Source: Oxalobacteraceae bacterium UBA6018
GTDB lineage: Bacteria; Pseudomonadota; Gammaproteobacteria; Burkholderiales; Burkholderiaceae_D
NCBI GenBank assembly: GCA_002428015.1
Contig: DIZW01000033.1
Span: forward strand, 1-64,000
Reading direction: 5' to 3'
DNA length: 64,000 nucleotides
The notes beneath the pieces were generated by a model. That model was not told where the DNA came from, made no database searches, and worked only from the letters and a program-made list of their open reading frames with translations. Positions 1 to 8,294 of the stretch are shown one piece after another. The position numbers and the translations under genes are program-made. The stretch's first letter is position 1, and each line of letters starts with the position of its first letter.

Positions 1-423
1 GCGGTGCTGCAGGAGTTCGAGCGCATCGCCGAGCGCGGCGGGGTGCTGGGCGCGATGGAGACCGGCTACCAGCGCGGCAAGATCCAGGAGGAGTCGATGC
101 TGTACGAGCACAGGAAGCACGACGGCAGCCTGCCGATCGTGGGCGTGAACACCTTCCGCAATCCGCACGCCCGGCAGGAGCCCCAGCAGATCGCGCTGGC
201 CCGCTCCACCGAGGAGGAAAAGCAGTCGCAGCTGGCGCGCCTGGCCGACTTCCACGCGCGCCACGCGCAGGCCGCGCCGGCGGCGCTGGCGGCCCTGCAG
301 CAGGCCGCCATAGCGGACGCCAACGTGTTCGCCCAGCTGATGGACGCGGTGCGGGTATGCTCGCTCGGGCAGATCACCGACGCGCTGTTCGAGGTGGGCG
401 GCCAGTACCGGCGCAATATGTAG
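1..423 (+). CDS. icmF: Fused isobutyryl-CoA mutase, C-terminal end (partial)
   Basis: The reading frame is open from base 1, so the gene starts before the window; 140 C-terminal codons are visible. The sequence has the C-terminal signature of the methylmalonyl/isobutyryl-CoA mutase family: an ME-TGYQRGKIQEES stretch followed by IVGVNTF. After it comes a helical tail (QLARLADFHARH, then VRVCSLGQITDALFEVGGQYRRNM), typical of IcmF, the B12-dependent mutase fused to its G-protein chaperone. Known for the family: interconversion of isobutyryl- and butyryl-CoA. A plain methylmalonyl-CoA mutase is the main alternative, but its C-terminus differs. The gene is convergent with the LacI-type gene downstream, with 55 bp between stops and no clear T-tract terminator. 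Confidence 0.75.
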   Translation, partial: AVLQEFERIAERGGVLGAMETGYQRGKIQEESMLYEHRKHDGSLPIVGVNTFRNPHARQEPQQIALARSTEEEKQSQLARLADFHARHAQAAPAALAALQQAAIADANVFAQLMDAVRVCSLGQITDALFEVGGQYRRNM

Positions 424-478
424 GTAGGTAGGCGTGCAGGCGGCGCGCCGGCCGGAGCCAGGCGCGCGCGCGGGCGGT

Positions 479-1489
479 TTAGCGCGGGCAGGGGCCGATG
501 GTGGCGCCCGGCAGCATCACCGGCTGCCACAGTACCTGCAGCTCGGCCGGGGGCGTGCCTGCCACCAGGGCCGAGAGCATGTCGATCATCTTGGCGCCGG
601 CGAGCCCGGCGTCGGGCTGGTCGATGGTGGTGACGTTGGAGCCAACCAGGCTGTCCTCGATGCTGCCCCAGACGATGATCGAGATGTCCTTGCCGATCTC
701 GATGCCCTGGTCGAGCAGCGCGCGCACCGCGCCCACGGCCGACAGGTGGTTGTCCACGATGACGGCGGTGGGGCGCGGCGAGCAGGCCAGCAACTCCTGC
801 ATGGCCTGGTAGCCGGTGCGCCGGTCGAGGGTGTCGGCGCGGGTGTGGCGCGGGTCCACCGCCAGGCCGGCCTCGCCCATGCAGGCGATGAAGCTGGCCT
901 TGCGCTGGGCGGCGAAATTGAGTTCGAGCGGGGCGCTGATCAGGGCGATGCGGCTGTGCCCGTGCGCCAGCAGGGCCTGGCAGGCCAGGCGGATGCCGGC
1001 CTCGTTGTCGTAGTCGAACCAGGCGTAGGGCTGGTCCAGTTCGGTGCGGCCGTGGGCGACGAAGGGGAAGCCCTTCCTGATCAGGTAATCGATGCGGTCG
1101 TCCTTGACCAGCGTGCGGCTGACCACCAGGCCATCGACGCGCCGGCCGCGCACCATCTTGTCGTACGAAGGCAGCTCGTTGGCGGGCGAGACCGGCGCGA
1201 TGATCAGGTTCATCTTGCTCTTCTCCAGCGCGGCGGACATGCCGCCCACCACGCTGAGGAACATCGGATCGCCCAGGTCGCTGGCCAGAAGGGGGTAGAT
1301 GATGCCGAACACGTTGGTGCGTCCCACGGCCAGGCTGCGCGCCATCGGATTGGCCTCGTAGCCGGCCTCCTTGGCCGCGGCCAGCACGCGCTCGCGCGTG
1401 ACGACGTTGACCTCGGGGTAGCCGTTGAGCGCGCGGCTGACCGTGGTTTTCGAAATCCCGAGCGTGCGGGCGAGGCTCTTGAGATTCAT
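479..1489 (-). CDS. LacI-family transcriptional repressor of the alpha-glucoside operon
   Basis: 336 aa. The N-terminus (MNLKSLARTLGISKTTVSRALNGYPEVN) is a textbook LacI helix-turn-helix plus hinge. It is followed by a periplasmic-binding-protein-like sensor domain (GIIYPLL, DGLVVSRT, IVWGSIEDS, TTIDQP). The in-frame start at 1585 would add 32 non-family residues and overlap the upstream MFS gene, so the ATG at 1489, where LacI homology begins, is preferred. No good Shine-Dalgarno is seen before it, and a TATAAT lies at 1529-1524, so a short separate transcript is possible. It is the last gene of the GH65-pgmB-MFS-lacI unit and probably binds the palindromes at 5880-5927, which would give autoregulation (inference). 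The inducer is unknown. Confidence 0.9.
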   Translation of the reverse strand: MNLKSLARTLGISKTTVSRALNGYPEVNVVTRERVLAAAKEAGYEANPMARSLAVGRTNVFGIIYPLLASDLGDPMFLSVVGGMSAALEKSKMNLIIAPVSPANELPSYDKMVRGRRVDGLVVSRTLVKDDRIDYLIRKGFPFVAHGRTELDQPYAWFDYDNEAGIRLACQALLAHGHSRIALISAPLELNFAAQRKASFIACMGEAGLAVDPRHTRADTLDRRTGYQAMQELLACSPRPTAVIVDNHLSAVGAVRALLDQGIEIGKDISIIVWGSIEDSLVGSNVTTIDQPDAGLAGAKMIDMLSALVAGTPPAELQVLWQPVMLPGATIGPCPR

Positions 1490-1550
1490 GGGCGGAGCGG
1501 GAGACAAGTGTCGATAACCTTCAATTATAACAAGCTTCTCGGGAGTAACT

Positions 1551-2780
1551 TCAGGCAATCCGATCGACCTGTCGCTTAAATACATACAGGGTAAACAACA
1601 CCAATGTGATCGGTAACAGGGTCAGGTAGAAGGCGAAATGGCCGTTGTAGCGGCCAAACACATAGCCGGTGAGCATGGAGCCGGTGGTGCCGCCCAGCGC
1701 GGAGAAGATCACCAGCAGGCCGGTCATGGCCGAATGCTGCTGCGGCGGTAGCGAGGTCAGCATGACCGAGTTGATGCCTGGGTAGATCGGCGCCATGAAC
1801 AGGCCGATCAAGGGAAACAGGAAGGTCGCCAGCGGCGCGCTGGACCAGCTGATGTACGGATCGGCGACGACGTGGCGGGTCAGCGGCAGCGCCAGCAGCA
1901 CCATCGCGCCCATGCCGAGCACGCAGGCGTTGAGCACAGGGTACCAGTTCAGGCGCCGCATCACAACCCCGGCCGACAGGCGCCCGAGCGCCAGGCAGCC
2001 GGCGAAGATGCTGGTGACCTCGACGCTCATGGCCGCCGGCAGCTTAAGGATTTCATTGTTGAAGGTCGGCAGCCAGGTACCCACGCCCTGCTCGACCAGA
2101 ACGTACAGGAAGGCGGTGAGCACGAACACGCACACGAGCGGCTTGAACAGCAGCGCCATCATGGCCTTGAAGTCGTCCATCCGGCTGCGCCCGGCCGGCA
2201 GGCGCGCCGCGTCCTCGTCGAACGGGGTGGTGGCCACCAGCGCGAAGGTCAGCGTGCACAGCAGCGCCAGCACCCAGTACACCCCCAGCCAGCTGCGCGA
2301 ATGGGGGTCGGCCGAATCGATGAAGTGGCCGAACACCCAGTAGGCGCTGAGCACGCCGACCATGAAGGTGCCCTCGAGCGCGTTCAAGATGCTGGCGTGG
2401 TGGCGGCGGTCGCGCGCGATCAGGCCGAGGGTGGAGTACACCGACACCTTGACCAGGGCGAAAGCGACGCCCACGCACAGGAACAGCAGCTTGGTGGTCA
2501 GGAAGGACGGCAGCAGCGGCATGGCCAGGCTGGCCGCGCCCACCAGCGCCAGCGCGGCCAGCATGGCGTTCTTGTAGCCGATGCGGGGCAGGAAGGACGC
2601 CACCAAAAAGGACACGATAGCGATCGGAAAGTCCTTGAAGCCTTCAAGCACGCTGGCGCTGGACTTGCTGACGCCGTAGTTGGCGATGACCTGCAGGATC
2701 ACCGTGCCCACGCTGTTGAGCAGGATCGCGAACACGAAGTAGATGAGGAAAAGGGCAAGTATCAGGCGCTGGTTTTTCAC
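1551..2780 (-). CDS. MFS sugar transporter
   Basis: 409 aa with about 12 hydrophobic segments evenly spread (first one LILALFLIYFVFAILL). This is the usual length and shape of a major facilitator permease. It starts at a GTG with a good GGAG ribosome site (CGGAGACAGC). It lies 46 bp after the stop of beta-phosphoglucomutase and 61 bp before the LacI-type gene, all on the same strand. Context implies uptake of the di- or oligosaccharide cleaved by the GH65 phosphorylase, for example maltose or a related alpha-glucoside. The substrate cannot be read from the sequence. Confidence 0.85.
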   Translation of the reverse strand: MKNQRLILALFLIYFVFAILLNSVGTVILQVIANYGVSKSSASVLEGFKDFPIAIVSFLVASFLPRIGYKNAMLAALALVGAASLAMPLLPSFLTTKLLFLCVGVAFALVKVSVYSTLGLIARDRRHHASILNALEGTFMVGVLSAYWVFGHFIDSADPHSRSWLGVYWVLALLCTLTFALVATTPFDEDAARLPAGRSRMDDFKAMMALLFKPLVCVFVLTAFLYVLVEQGVGTWLPTFNNEILKLPAAMSVEVTSIFAGCLALGRLSAGVVMRRLNWYPVLNACVLGMGAMVLLALPLTRHVVADPYISWSSAPLATFLFPLIGLFMAPIYPGINSVMLTSLPPQQHSAMTGLLVIFSALGGTTGSMLTGYVFGRYNGHFAFYLTLLPITLVLFTLYVFKRQVDRIA

Positions 2781-2826
2781 GCTGTCTCCGATTATTTTTT
2801 TAGTGGTTGTATTGCCCGGCCCGCAG

Positions 2827-3492
2827 CTATATTGCCGCTTGGGGGCTGAGCGCCTGCAGGCTGGCCAGGTCGAACCGGTCCAGGCCGGAAATGACCAGGT
2901 CAGCCTCGGTCAACACCTCGGGCAGGCCGACGCCGAGGGCCACCATGCCGGCGCGCTTGATCGCGCTCACGCCGGCCACCGCGTCCTCCACCCCCAGGCA
3001 GTCGGCCGGGGCCACGCCCAGGCTGTGCGCGGCCGTCAGGAAGATCTCCGGATCGGGCTTGCCGCGGGCGATGCGGGCGGCGTCGACCACCACGTCGAAG
3101 CGCTCGGCGATGCCCAGACGCGCCAGCACCTCGACGGCGTTCTTGCTGACCGAGGCCAGGCCGATCCCCAGGCCGGCGCCGCGCACCGCTTCCAGCGCGG
3201 CAACGGCGCCCGGCAGCAGGTCGGCCGCGGACATGTCGGCGATCAGCTGGCGGTAGTAGGTGTTCTTGCTGTCGGCCAGCGCCAGCTTGCGCTCGGGCGT
3301 GGTGGTGGCGGCCGCGGCGCCGAGGATCAGTTCGAGCGAGCCCATGCGGTCGATGCCCTTGAGGCGCTCGTTGAAGGCCAGGTCGAACGGCATGCCGATG
3401 GCGTCCGCCAGGCGTTTCCAGGCCAGGTAGTGATAGTGGGCGGTGTCGGTGATGACGCCGTCGAGGTCGAAAATGACTGCCTTGAAGCCCAT
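2827..3492 (-). CDS. pgmB: Beta-phosphoglucomutase
   Basis: 221 aa, HAD superfamily. Motif I is FDLDGVITDT near the N-terminus (nucleophile Asp9, acid/base Asp11). The cap-domain segment HYHYLAWKRLAD and the LKGIDRMGSLE loop are typical of beta-PGM, which converts beta-glucose-1-phosphate to glucose-6-phosphate. Later motifs are SVSKNA (motif II) and KPDPEIFLTAA plus GVEDAVAG (motif III/IV). ATG start with a strong AAGGAG site. Only 2 bp separate it from the upstream GH65 stop, so the two are translationally coupled. The pair is diagnostic of inverting alpha-glucoside phosphorolysis. Confidence 0.93.
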   Translation of the reverse strand: MGFKAVIFDLDGVITDTAHYHYLAWKRLADAIGMPFDLAFNERLKGIDRMGSLELILGAAAATTTPERKLALADSKNTYYRQLIADMSAADLLPGAVAALEAVRGAGLGIGLASVSKNAVEVLARLGIAERFDVVVDAARIARGKPDPEIFLTAAHSLGVAPADCLGVEDAVAGVSAIKRAGMVALGVGLPEVLTEADLVISGLDRFDLASLQALSPQAAI

Positions 3493-3494
3493 GC

Positions 3495-5840
3495 TTATTC
3501 TCCTTGCCCGATGTGCGCGCCCGGGGCGGCGGCGGTGAGGACCACGCGCGTGGCGTGGTGCGAGAAAGCCAGTTCGGCGCCGGCCAGCAGCGTGTAGGCG
3601 GCGCCCGCGGCGTCCACGCGCACCCGCAGCAGGCAGCCGCGGAACTGGATCTGGAACTGGTAGTGCTGCCACTTCGACGGCAAGGTAGGCGCGAAGCGCA
3701 GGGCGCCATCCTGCACCCGCATGCCGCCGAAGCCGTAGGCAACGCCCATCCAGGTGCCGGCCATGGCGGCCGTGTGCACGCCGTAGTGGGTGTTGCCGTG
3801 GGTGTCGTCCAGGTCCAGGCGCGCCGTCTCCATGAAGTAGTCGTAGGCCTTGTCCGCGTAGCCGACCTCGGCCGCGATGATGCTGAAGATGCAGGACGAC
3901 AGCGAGGAATCGTGGGTGGTGACGGCCTCGTAGTAGTCGAAATCGCGGCGCTTGTCCTCCAGGTTGAACTGGTCCGACAGCAGCAGCAGCGCCAGCACCA
4001 CGTCGGCCTGCTTGCAGACCTGGTGGCGGTAGATCACCAGCGGATGGTAGTTCAGCAGCAGGGGATAGCGGTCCGGCGCGGTGCCGGCGAAATCCCAGGG
4101 CTTCTTGGACAGGAAGCTGTCGTCCTGCTCGTGGATGCCGAGCGCGGCGTCGTAGGGCAGCGCCATGCGGCCGGCCGCGCGCAGCCAGGCAGCGCACTCG
4201 CCATCGTCGAGCGTGATGGCGGCGGCGATGCGCGCGAAATCGTCGGGGCGCTGGCCGCGCAGGGTGTCGGCGATGGCCGCGGCGAAGCGCAGGTGCATCT
4301 GCGCCATGGCGTTGGTGTAGTAGTTGTTGTTGACCAGGGCGCTGTACTCGTCCGGGCCGGTGACCTCGTTGATGCAGAAGCGGCCGGCGCGGTCGTAGCT
4401 GCCGATGCCGAGCCAGATGCGCGCCGTCTCCATCACGATCTCGGCGCCGGCGCGCGCCATGTAGTCGAGGTCGCCCGTGGCTTCGTAGTAGAGCTTGATC
4501 GAATAGGCGATGTCGGCGTTGATGTGGTACTGCGCCGTGCCGGCGGGGAAATAGGCCGAGCATTCCTCGCCCGCGATGGTGCGCCACGGGAATAGCGCGC
4601 CCTTGGGGTGGGCCATCTGGCGAGCCCGTTCGCGCGCCTGCTCCAGCCCGCTGTAGCGGTACTCCAGCAGCTTCCGGGCGATCTCCGGCTTGCTGTACAA
4701 GAAGAACGGGAAGATGTAGATCTCCGTATCCCAGAAATAATGGCCTTCGTAGCCCTCCCCCGTCACGCCCTTGGCGGCGATATTGGTCTTGCCGTCGCGC
4801 CCTACCGATTGCAGCAGGTGGAACTGGTTGAAGCGTATGCCCTGCTGCAAGGCGTCGTCGCCGGCGATCTGCACGTCGGCCTGGGCCCAGAAGTCGTCCA
4901 GATAGGCGCGCTGGCGTTCGCACAGGACGGCGAAACCGTCGGCGCGCGCGGCCAGCAAGGTGGCGCGCGCCAAGGCGTCGAGCTGGTCGGCCGGATAGTC
5001 GCGCGAGGAGTAGTAGGCGCCGAACTTGGTCACCCGCGCCGCCTGGCCGCAGTTGGCCTCGAACTCGAACAGCTGGCCGGCCGTGAGCTGGTCGCGTTCG
5101 GCGCGGGCCGGCTGCGCGCCGCCGCAGTCGAGCGCCGTGTCGATCGCGCTGGCGAGCAGGAAGCCGCTGTTGTGGGTACGGTGCAGCATGCAGGTCAGAC
5201 TGGCCTCCTGGTGCATCTCGACCAGGTGCAGGGCCGGCCCGGAGACGGCCGAGCCGACGCGCGGATCATCGCCGGCTTCCTGGTTCCTGACGGCACCGTT
5301 GATGCTGGAGAGCACGCGCACGCGGCCGGAAAAATTGAGCGGCGTCAGCGTAAGCTCGATGGCGAACAGGTGCTTGTTGTCGAACGACACCAGGCGGCGG
5401 CTGGCCAGGGCCAGGCGCTTGCCGCCAGGCGAGGTCCACTCCAGGCGGCGTTCCAGCACGCCGGTGCGAAAATCGAGGCTGCGCTCATACTGCCCCAGGC
5501 TGCCCTGGAGCGGGTCGAAGCGCTCGCCGTCGATCCAGATCGCGATGCCCTTGGCGTTGGGCACGTTGAGCATGAACTGGTTGGTGCGCGCCAGGCCGAA
5601 AGCCGCTTCCGGATAGACGATCGGCTCGGACTCGTAGAAGCCGTTCAGGTAGCTGCCGTCCAGCGAACTGCCGGCGGGCCCGGTGTAGCCCTCGTCGTGG
5701 CTGGCGCGCAGGCCGATATAGCCGTTGCCCAGCGCGAACAGGGTCTCATGGAGAAAATTCGTCGCGGGATCGAAACTGGTCTCGCACAGGCGCCACGGGT
5801 CGACGGGCAGACTTGCAATGGGAAGGGCGGCAGACGACAC
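3495..5840 (-). CDS. Glycoside hydrolase family 65 phosphorylase (maltose/trehalose/kojibiose type)
   Basis: 781 aa. The GH65 architecture is visible: N-terminal beta-sandwich (LHETLFALGNGYIGLRASHDEGY), linker, (alpha/alpha)6 barrel and C-terminal sheet. Barrel motifs include GHYFWDTEIYIFPFF and the catalytic-acid block NEVTGPDEYSALVNNNYYTN, with the general-acid Glu of GPDEY near residue 500. Late motifs are DSSLSSCIFSI and THYGVHTAAMAGTW. The frame is open upstream to 5948, but the GTG at 5840 is chosen: it has AAGGA at the right distance, and the family homology starts just inside. The family splits its glycosidic substrate with phosphate to beta-glucose-1-phosphate plus glucose or oligosaccharide, feeding PgmB. 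Exact specificity is not predictable by eye. Confidence 0.92.
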   Translation of the reverse strand: MSSAALPIASLPVDPWRLCETSFDPATNFLHETLFALGNGYIGLRASHDEGYTGPAGSSLDGSYLNGFYESEPIVYPEAAFGLARTNQFMLNVPNAKGIAIWIDGERFDPLQGSLGQYERSLDFRTGVLERRLEWTSPGGKRLALASRRLVSFDNKHLFAIELTLTPLNFSGRVRVLSSINGAVRNQEAGDDPRVGSAVSGPALHLVEMHQEASLTCMLHRTHNSGFLLASAIDTALDCGGAQPARAERDQLTAGQLFEFEANCGQAARVTKFGAYYSSRDYPADQLDALARATLLAARADGFAVLCERQRAYLDDFWAQADVQIAGDDALQQGIRFNQFHLLQSVGRDGKTNIAAKGVTGEGYEGHYFWDTEIYIFPFFLYSKPEIARKLLEYRYSGLEQARERARQMAHPKGALFPWRTIAGEECSAYFPAGTAQYHINADIAYSIKLYYEATGDLDYMARAGAEIVMETARIWLGIGSYDRAGRFCINEVTGPDEYSALVNNNYYTNAMAQMHLRFAAAIADTLRGQRPDDFARIAAAITLDDGECAAWLRAAGRMALPYDAALGIHEQDDSFLSKKPWDFAGTAPDRYPLLLNYHPLVIYRHQVCKQADVVLALLLLSDQFNLEDKRRDFDYYEAVTTHDSSLSSCIFSIIAAEVGYADKAYDYFMETARLDLDDTHGNTHYGVHTAAMAGTWMGVAYGFGGMRVQDGALRFAPTLPSKWQHYQFQIQFRGCLLRVRVDAAGAAYTLLAGAELAFSHHATRVVLTAAAPGAHIGQGE

Positions 5841-5879
5841 GGCATATCCTTGTTGTTGATTATTGTGGCACCCCGGCTG

Positions 5880-5897
5880 ATTCAAACCGGTTTGAAT
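5880..5897. promoter_or_regulatory. Operator 1, perfect palindrome for the LacI-type repressor
   Basis: An 18-bp perfect palindrome (core TCAAACCGGTTTGA) with the central CG step characteristic of LacI-family operators. It sits just downstream of the predicted transcription start of the GH65 operon. Its centre is 32 bp (about three helical turns) from operator 2. Assignment to the repressor at 479-1489 is inferred from operon membership. Confidence 0.75.
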
Positions 5898-5905
5898 TTG
5901 CACCA

Positions 5906-5935
5906 AGTCTATTTCAAATCGGTTTGATACGTCAA
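5906..5935 (-). promoter_or_regulatory. Sigma-70 promoter of the GH65 operon with embedded operator 2
   Basis: On the minus strand, TTGACG (5935-5930) and TAGACT (5911-5906) are separated by 18 bp. An imperfect palindrome, TCAAACCGATTTGA (5927-5914), fills the spacer, so a bound repressor would block RNA polymerase directly. Operator 1 lies right after the start site. Confidence 0.65.
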
Positions 5936-5982
5936 ACAATAACGGCATTTTCCAAAAAAAAATTGCAAAAAGTCGTTTTCCG

Positions 5983-6011
5983 ATGACATCGATAGCATTT
6001 TATGCTGTAAT
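5983..6011 (+). promoter_or_regulatory. Sigma-70-like promoter of candidate small RNA
   Basis: ATGACA (5983-5988), 17-bp spacer, TGTAAT (6006-6011): five of six matches to consensus in each box. It points away from the GH65 operon, and no plus-strand gene follows until an intrinsic terminator about 90 bp downstream. Confidence 0.5.
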
Positions 6012-6017
6012 GGCTGG

Positions 6018-6102
6018 GTTGGTCGTCCACGGCCGCAGGTATTCCAGCCCTGCCGTCGCAATGCGTGTCCCCTTTTTGCCGGCTCAGTGCCGGCTTTTTT
6101 TT
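6018..6102 (+). ncRNA. Candidate small RNA (about 85 nt)
   Basis: The interval runs from the expected start (about 7 nt after the TGTAAT box) to an intrinsic terminator. It has no plausible plus-strand coding frame with a ribosome site. It lies between the divergent GH65 promoter and the 3' end of the BNR gene. The body contains self-complementary GC-rich segments (GGCCGCAGG, CCAGCCCTGCCG). I do not recognise a known RNA family. The remainder up to 6295 is GC-rich with no gene seen. Confidence 0.45.
6078..6102 (+). terminator. Intrinsic terminator of the candidate small RNA
   Basis: Stem GCCGGC / GCCGGC with a 5-nt loop (TCAGT), followed by eight T on the plus strand. No annotated plus-strand gene precedes it, so it marks an otherwise unannotated transcript. 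Confidence 0.75.
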
Positions 6103-6295
6103 GGCGCACGAGGCGGCCCGCGGCGCGGCGCGCTCCCGGCCCCGTTCGTCCGCTTCTACCCTGGCCCGCTCCCCGCTTACTTCCCGGCCGGTTGCCCCGC
6201 TCGTTCCCGGCCGTTCCCGGCCACTACCCGCGCGGGGCGGGCCCGCGGCTGCGGTCGGCGCGGGCCGGATGCCGGCCAGCCCCGCCCGCTCCAGA

Positions 6296-7396
6296 CTAGG
6301 CAAAGCACACGGCGTACACGGGCGGCATGGTAGACGACACCGTATGCCAGCTGTCGCCAGCGTCGTCCGACGACCAGACGCTGCCCGTGGTGGACGCCAT
6401 CAGCAGGCTGCGGCCATCGTCCGACACCGCCAGGCCGTGCCGGTACACGAGGTCGTAGCAATGCGCCTGCGGCAGGCCGGCGCGCAAGGTCGTGAAGGTG
6501 TTGCCGCCATCGGTGGTGCGGGTGACCGCGAGCGCGGCCCCGACCGGGATGCGGCGCTGGTCGGCCTCGGCGGGCACGAACCAGACCGTGTCCGCGTCGG
6601 TGGGGTCGACCGCCACGGCGAAGCCGAAACGCGATACCGGCACGTTGGTGATCTCGCGCCAGTGCGCGCCGCCGTCGCCCGAACGCCAGATGCCGTTGTG
6701 GTGCTGGCACCACAGCACGTCGGGGCTGGCGGCCGAGCGCACCACGCGGTGCGGATCCTGCACGGCCTCGTTCTCGTTCAGCTCGGGTGGCATGTAGTCG
6801 GCGCGCATGCCGGTGGAGCTCACGGTCCAGCTGGCGCCGCCGTCGCCGCTGCGCCACACCCCGCCGCAGGACACCGCGGCCAGCAGCACGGCGCTGTCGC
6901 GCGGATCGACGCAGACGCTGTGAATGCCGGGGACGTCGTAGCCGCCGCCGAACCATTGGGCGCGCTGGGGCGCGTCCCACAGCGCGCCCACCAGCTCCCA
7001 CGAGGCGCCGCGGTCGGACGACTTGAACAGGCCGCCGGGCAAGGTGCCGGCCCACAGGACGCCGGGCTGGTCGGCGCCGCCCGCCTCCAGCGACCAGATC
7101 AGCCTGTTCTTCCATTCCACCTTGTCGCCGCTGTCGGGCGGCTTGAGCGGATAGGCGGGCGCGGCGATTTCGGTCCAGGCCGCCGCGGCCGCATCCTTGC
7201 GGTGCAGCTTGACGCCGAAGTGGCCCAGGTTGAGCGCGGCGTACAGGCTGCCGTCGCGCCGGTCGGCCAGGGCCATGGAGACTGGTTCGCCGAGAAAGTG
7301 GACGGCGGCCTGCTCCCACCCGGCGCCGTCGTCGCGCAACTCGAACAGGCCCTTGCGGGTGGACAGGAAAGCGCGGCGCGGTAAGCCTGAGGGCAT
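6296..7396 (-). CDS. BNR/Asp-box beta-propeller protein (sialidase-like fold, function unknown)
   Basis: 366 aa with repeated Asp-box elements (KSSDRGASWE, RSGDGGASWT, RSGDGGAHWR, TTDGGNTF, SSDDAGDSWH), one per propeller blade. There is no signal peptide, so it is probably cytoplasmic. Start ATG at 7396 with a perfect GGAGG; longer upstream reading is rejected because it overlaps the neighbouring gene. Such proteins are often annotated as exo-alpha-sialidase, but no sialidase catalytic Arg triad/Tyr/Glu set is evident here, so enzymatic activity should not be assumed. One base separates it from the stop of the MoaD/ThiS-like gene, indicating translational coupling and a shared role. Confidence 0.8.
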   Translation of the reverse strand: MPSGLPRRAFLSTRKGLFELRDDGAGWEQAAVHFLGEPVSMALADRRDGSLYAALNLGHFGVKLHRKDAAAAAWTEIAAPAYPLKPPDSGDKVEWKNRLIWSLEAGGADQPGVLWAGTLPGGLFKSSDRGASWELVGALWDAPQRAQWFGGGYDVPGIHSVCVDPRDSAVLLAAVSCGGVWRSGDGGASWTVSSTGMRADYMPPELNENEAVQDPHRVVRSAASPDVLWCQHHNGIWRSGDGGAHWREITNVPVSRFGFAVAVDPTDADTVWFVPAEADQRRIPVGAALAVTRTTDGGNTFTTLRAGLPQAHCYDLVYRHGLAVSDDGRSLLMASTTGSVWSSDDAGDSWHTVSSTMPPVYAVCFA

Positions 7397-7397
7397 G

Positions 7398-7667
7398 TCA
7401 ACCTCCGGAAAGTGCTTGCAAAATATAGACCGTCGATGCCGGTCCGATCGGGTCGTCGAGCAGCACGCGCTCGCTGCAGCGGCGCGCGCCGATGAAGATG
7501 ACGACGTTCTCGCGCAGGTGGCCCTGCTCATCGAGCACGTAGCCGCGCAGCAGCGGGTTGACGGCAAACGCGCTTTCCAGGCCGGCGCGCAGCGTCGTGG
7601 CCGCGGTCTCGACCTGGGGCACGCTGGTGAAGCGCGCAAGCTGCTGGGTAAACACTAGCTGTGCCAT
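7398..7667 (-). CDS. MoaD/ThiS-family (ubiquitin-like) protein
   Basis: 89 aa. Beta-grasp small protein: LVFTQQLARFTSVPQVE, a conserved block after it, HLRENVVIFIGARR, and a C-terminus ending exactly in Ala-Leu-Ser-Gly-Gly. The Gly-Gly end is the feature adenylated or thiocarboxylated by E1-like enzymes in molybdopterin and thiamine synthesis. ATG at 7667 chosen from where homology begins; ATG at 7682 is an alternative. It pairs with the BNR-propeller gene rather than with moaE or thiG, so it is probably not the housekeeping MoaD or ThiS. Confidence 0.78.
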   Translation of the reverse strand: MAQLVFTQQLARFTSVPQVETAATTLRAGLESAFAVNPLLRGYVLDEQGHLRENVVIFIGARRCSERVLLDDPIGPASTVYILQALSGG

Positions 7668-7809
7668 CACGCTCGCCCGCATCCGGTTGGAAATGTCCGC
7701 CTGACAAAAAAACGGCCGCGCACGCCGCCGCATCCGCAGATTCTAGCGCGATGCGGCCGTGCTGTCGCCTGGTAGTAGAATGATTCCATCGTCGTCAACG
7801 GAGCCACGC

Positions 7810-8115
7810 ATGCCGATCAAACCCGAGGAACTTGCTGCCCTGATGCAGGAAGTGGAGCTGGAAGACCCGATCGATTTCGCCGACCTGCCCTTCAGCGAAA
7901 ACGACTTGCGCGACCTGGTGGCCAATCACTTGTGCGAGATGGCCGCCGCGATGGAAAACTTCAGCACCGAGGATCGCCTGCTGACCTTGCTGGCGGTGTC
8001 GGCCAAGCTGGTGCTGGAAAACCTGGTGCTGCACGTGCAGTTGCTGCGGCGCCACGGCCTGCCGGTGAGCGACGGCGTCGCCGACCTGCTCAGCCGGCTG
8101 CGCAAGCCGGACTGA
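7810..8115 (+). CDS. Hypothetical protein, acidic, helical
   Basis: 101 aa, starting MPIKPEELAALMQEVE. It is predicted almost entirely alpha-helical, with an acidic N-terminal half (ELEDPIDFADLPFSENDLRD) and a leucine/valine-rich C-terminal helix (LLAVSAKLVLENLVLHVQLL). ATG chosen because GGAG sits 8 nt upstream (ACGGAGCCACGC). No family recognised, no signal peptide or membrane segment. It is 180 bp upstream of prsT on the same strand, but separate transcription is likely. Confidence 0.7.
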   Translation: MPIKPEELAALMQEVELEDPIDFADLPFSENDLRDLVANHLCEMAAAMENFSTEDRLLTLLAVSAKLVLENLVLHVQLLRRHGLPVSDGVADLLSRLRKPD

Positions 8116-8294
8116 GGCTGGTCGCCCCCCCCGCCCGGCCGCCGTCAATTTCCCCCGGGCGGGCCACATGACGATGTTGCCTTAAGAGCAGGTCCCATGT
8201 CACTATGTCGGGTGTCGCTGCCAGGAAACGCCGACCGCCCGGCAGCCCACTATCACACCATCGCCCGTCCCATCGAACCGAAAGAGGAAGACAC

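Noticed and set aside
1524..1529. TATAAT before the LacI-type gene as a firm promoter
   Set aside because: No matching -35 at 16-18 bp; mentioned only as a possibility with the gene.
434..1579. Long plus-strand frame opposite the LacI-type gene
   Set aside because: No recognisable family, shadow of a strongly conserved gene; high-GC DNA yields many such frames.
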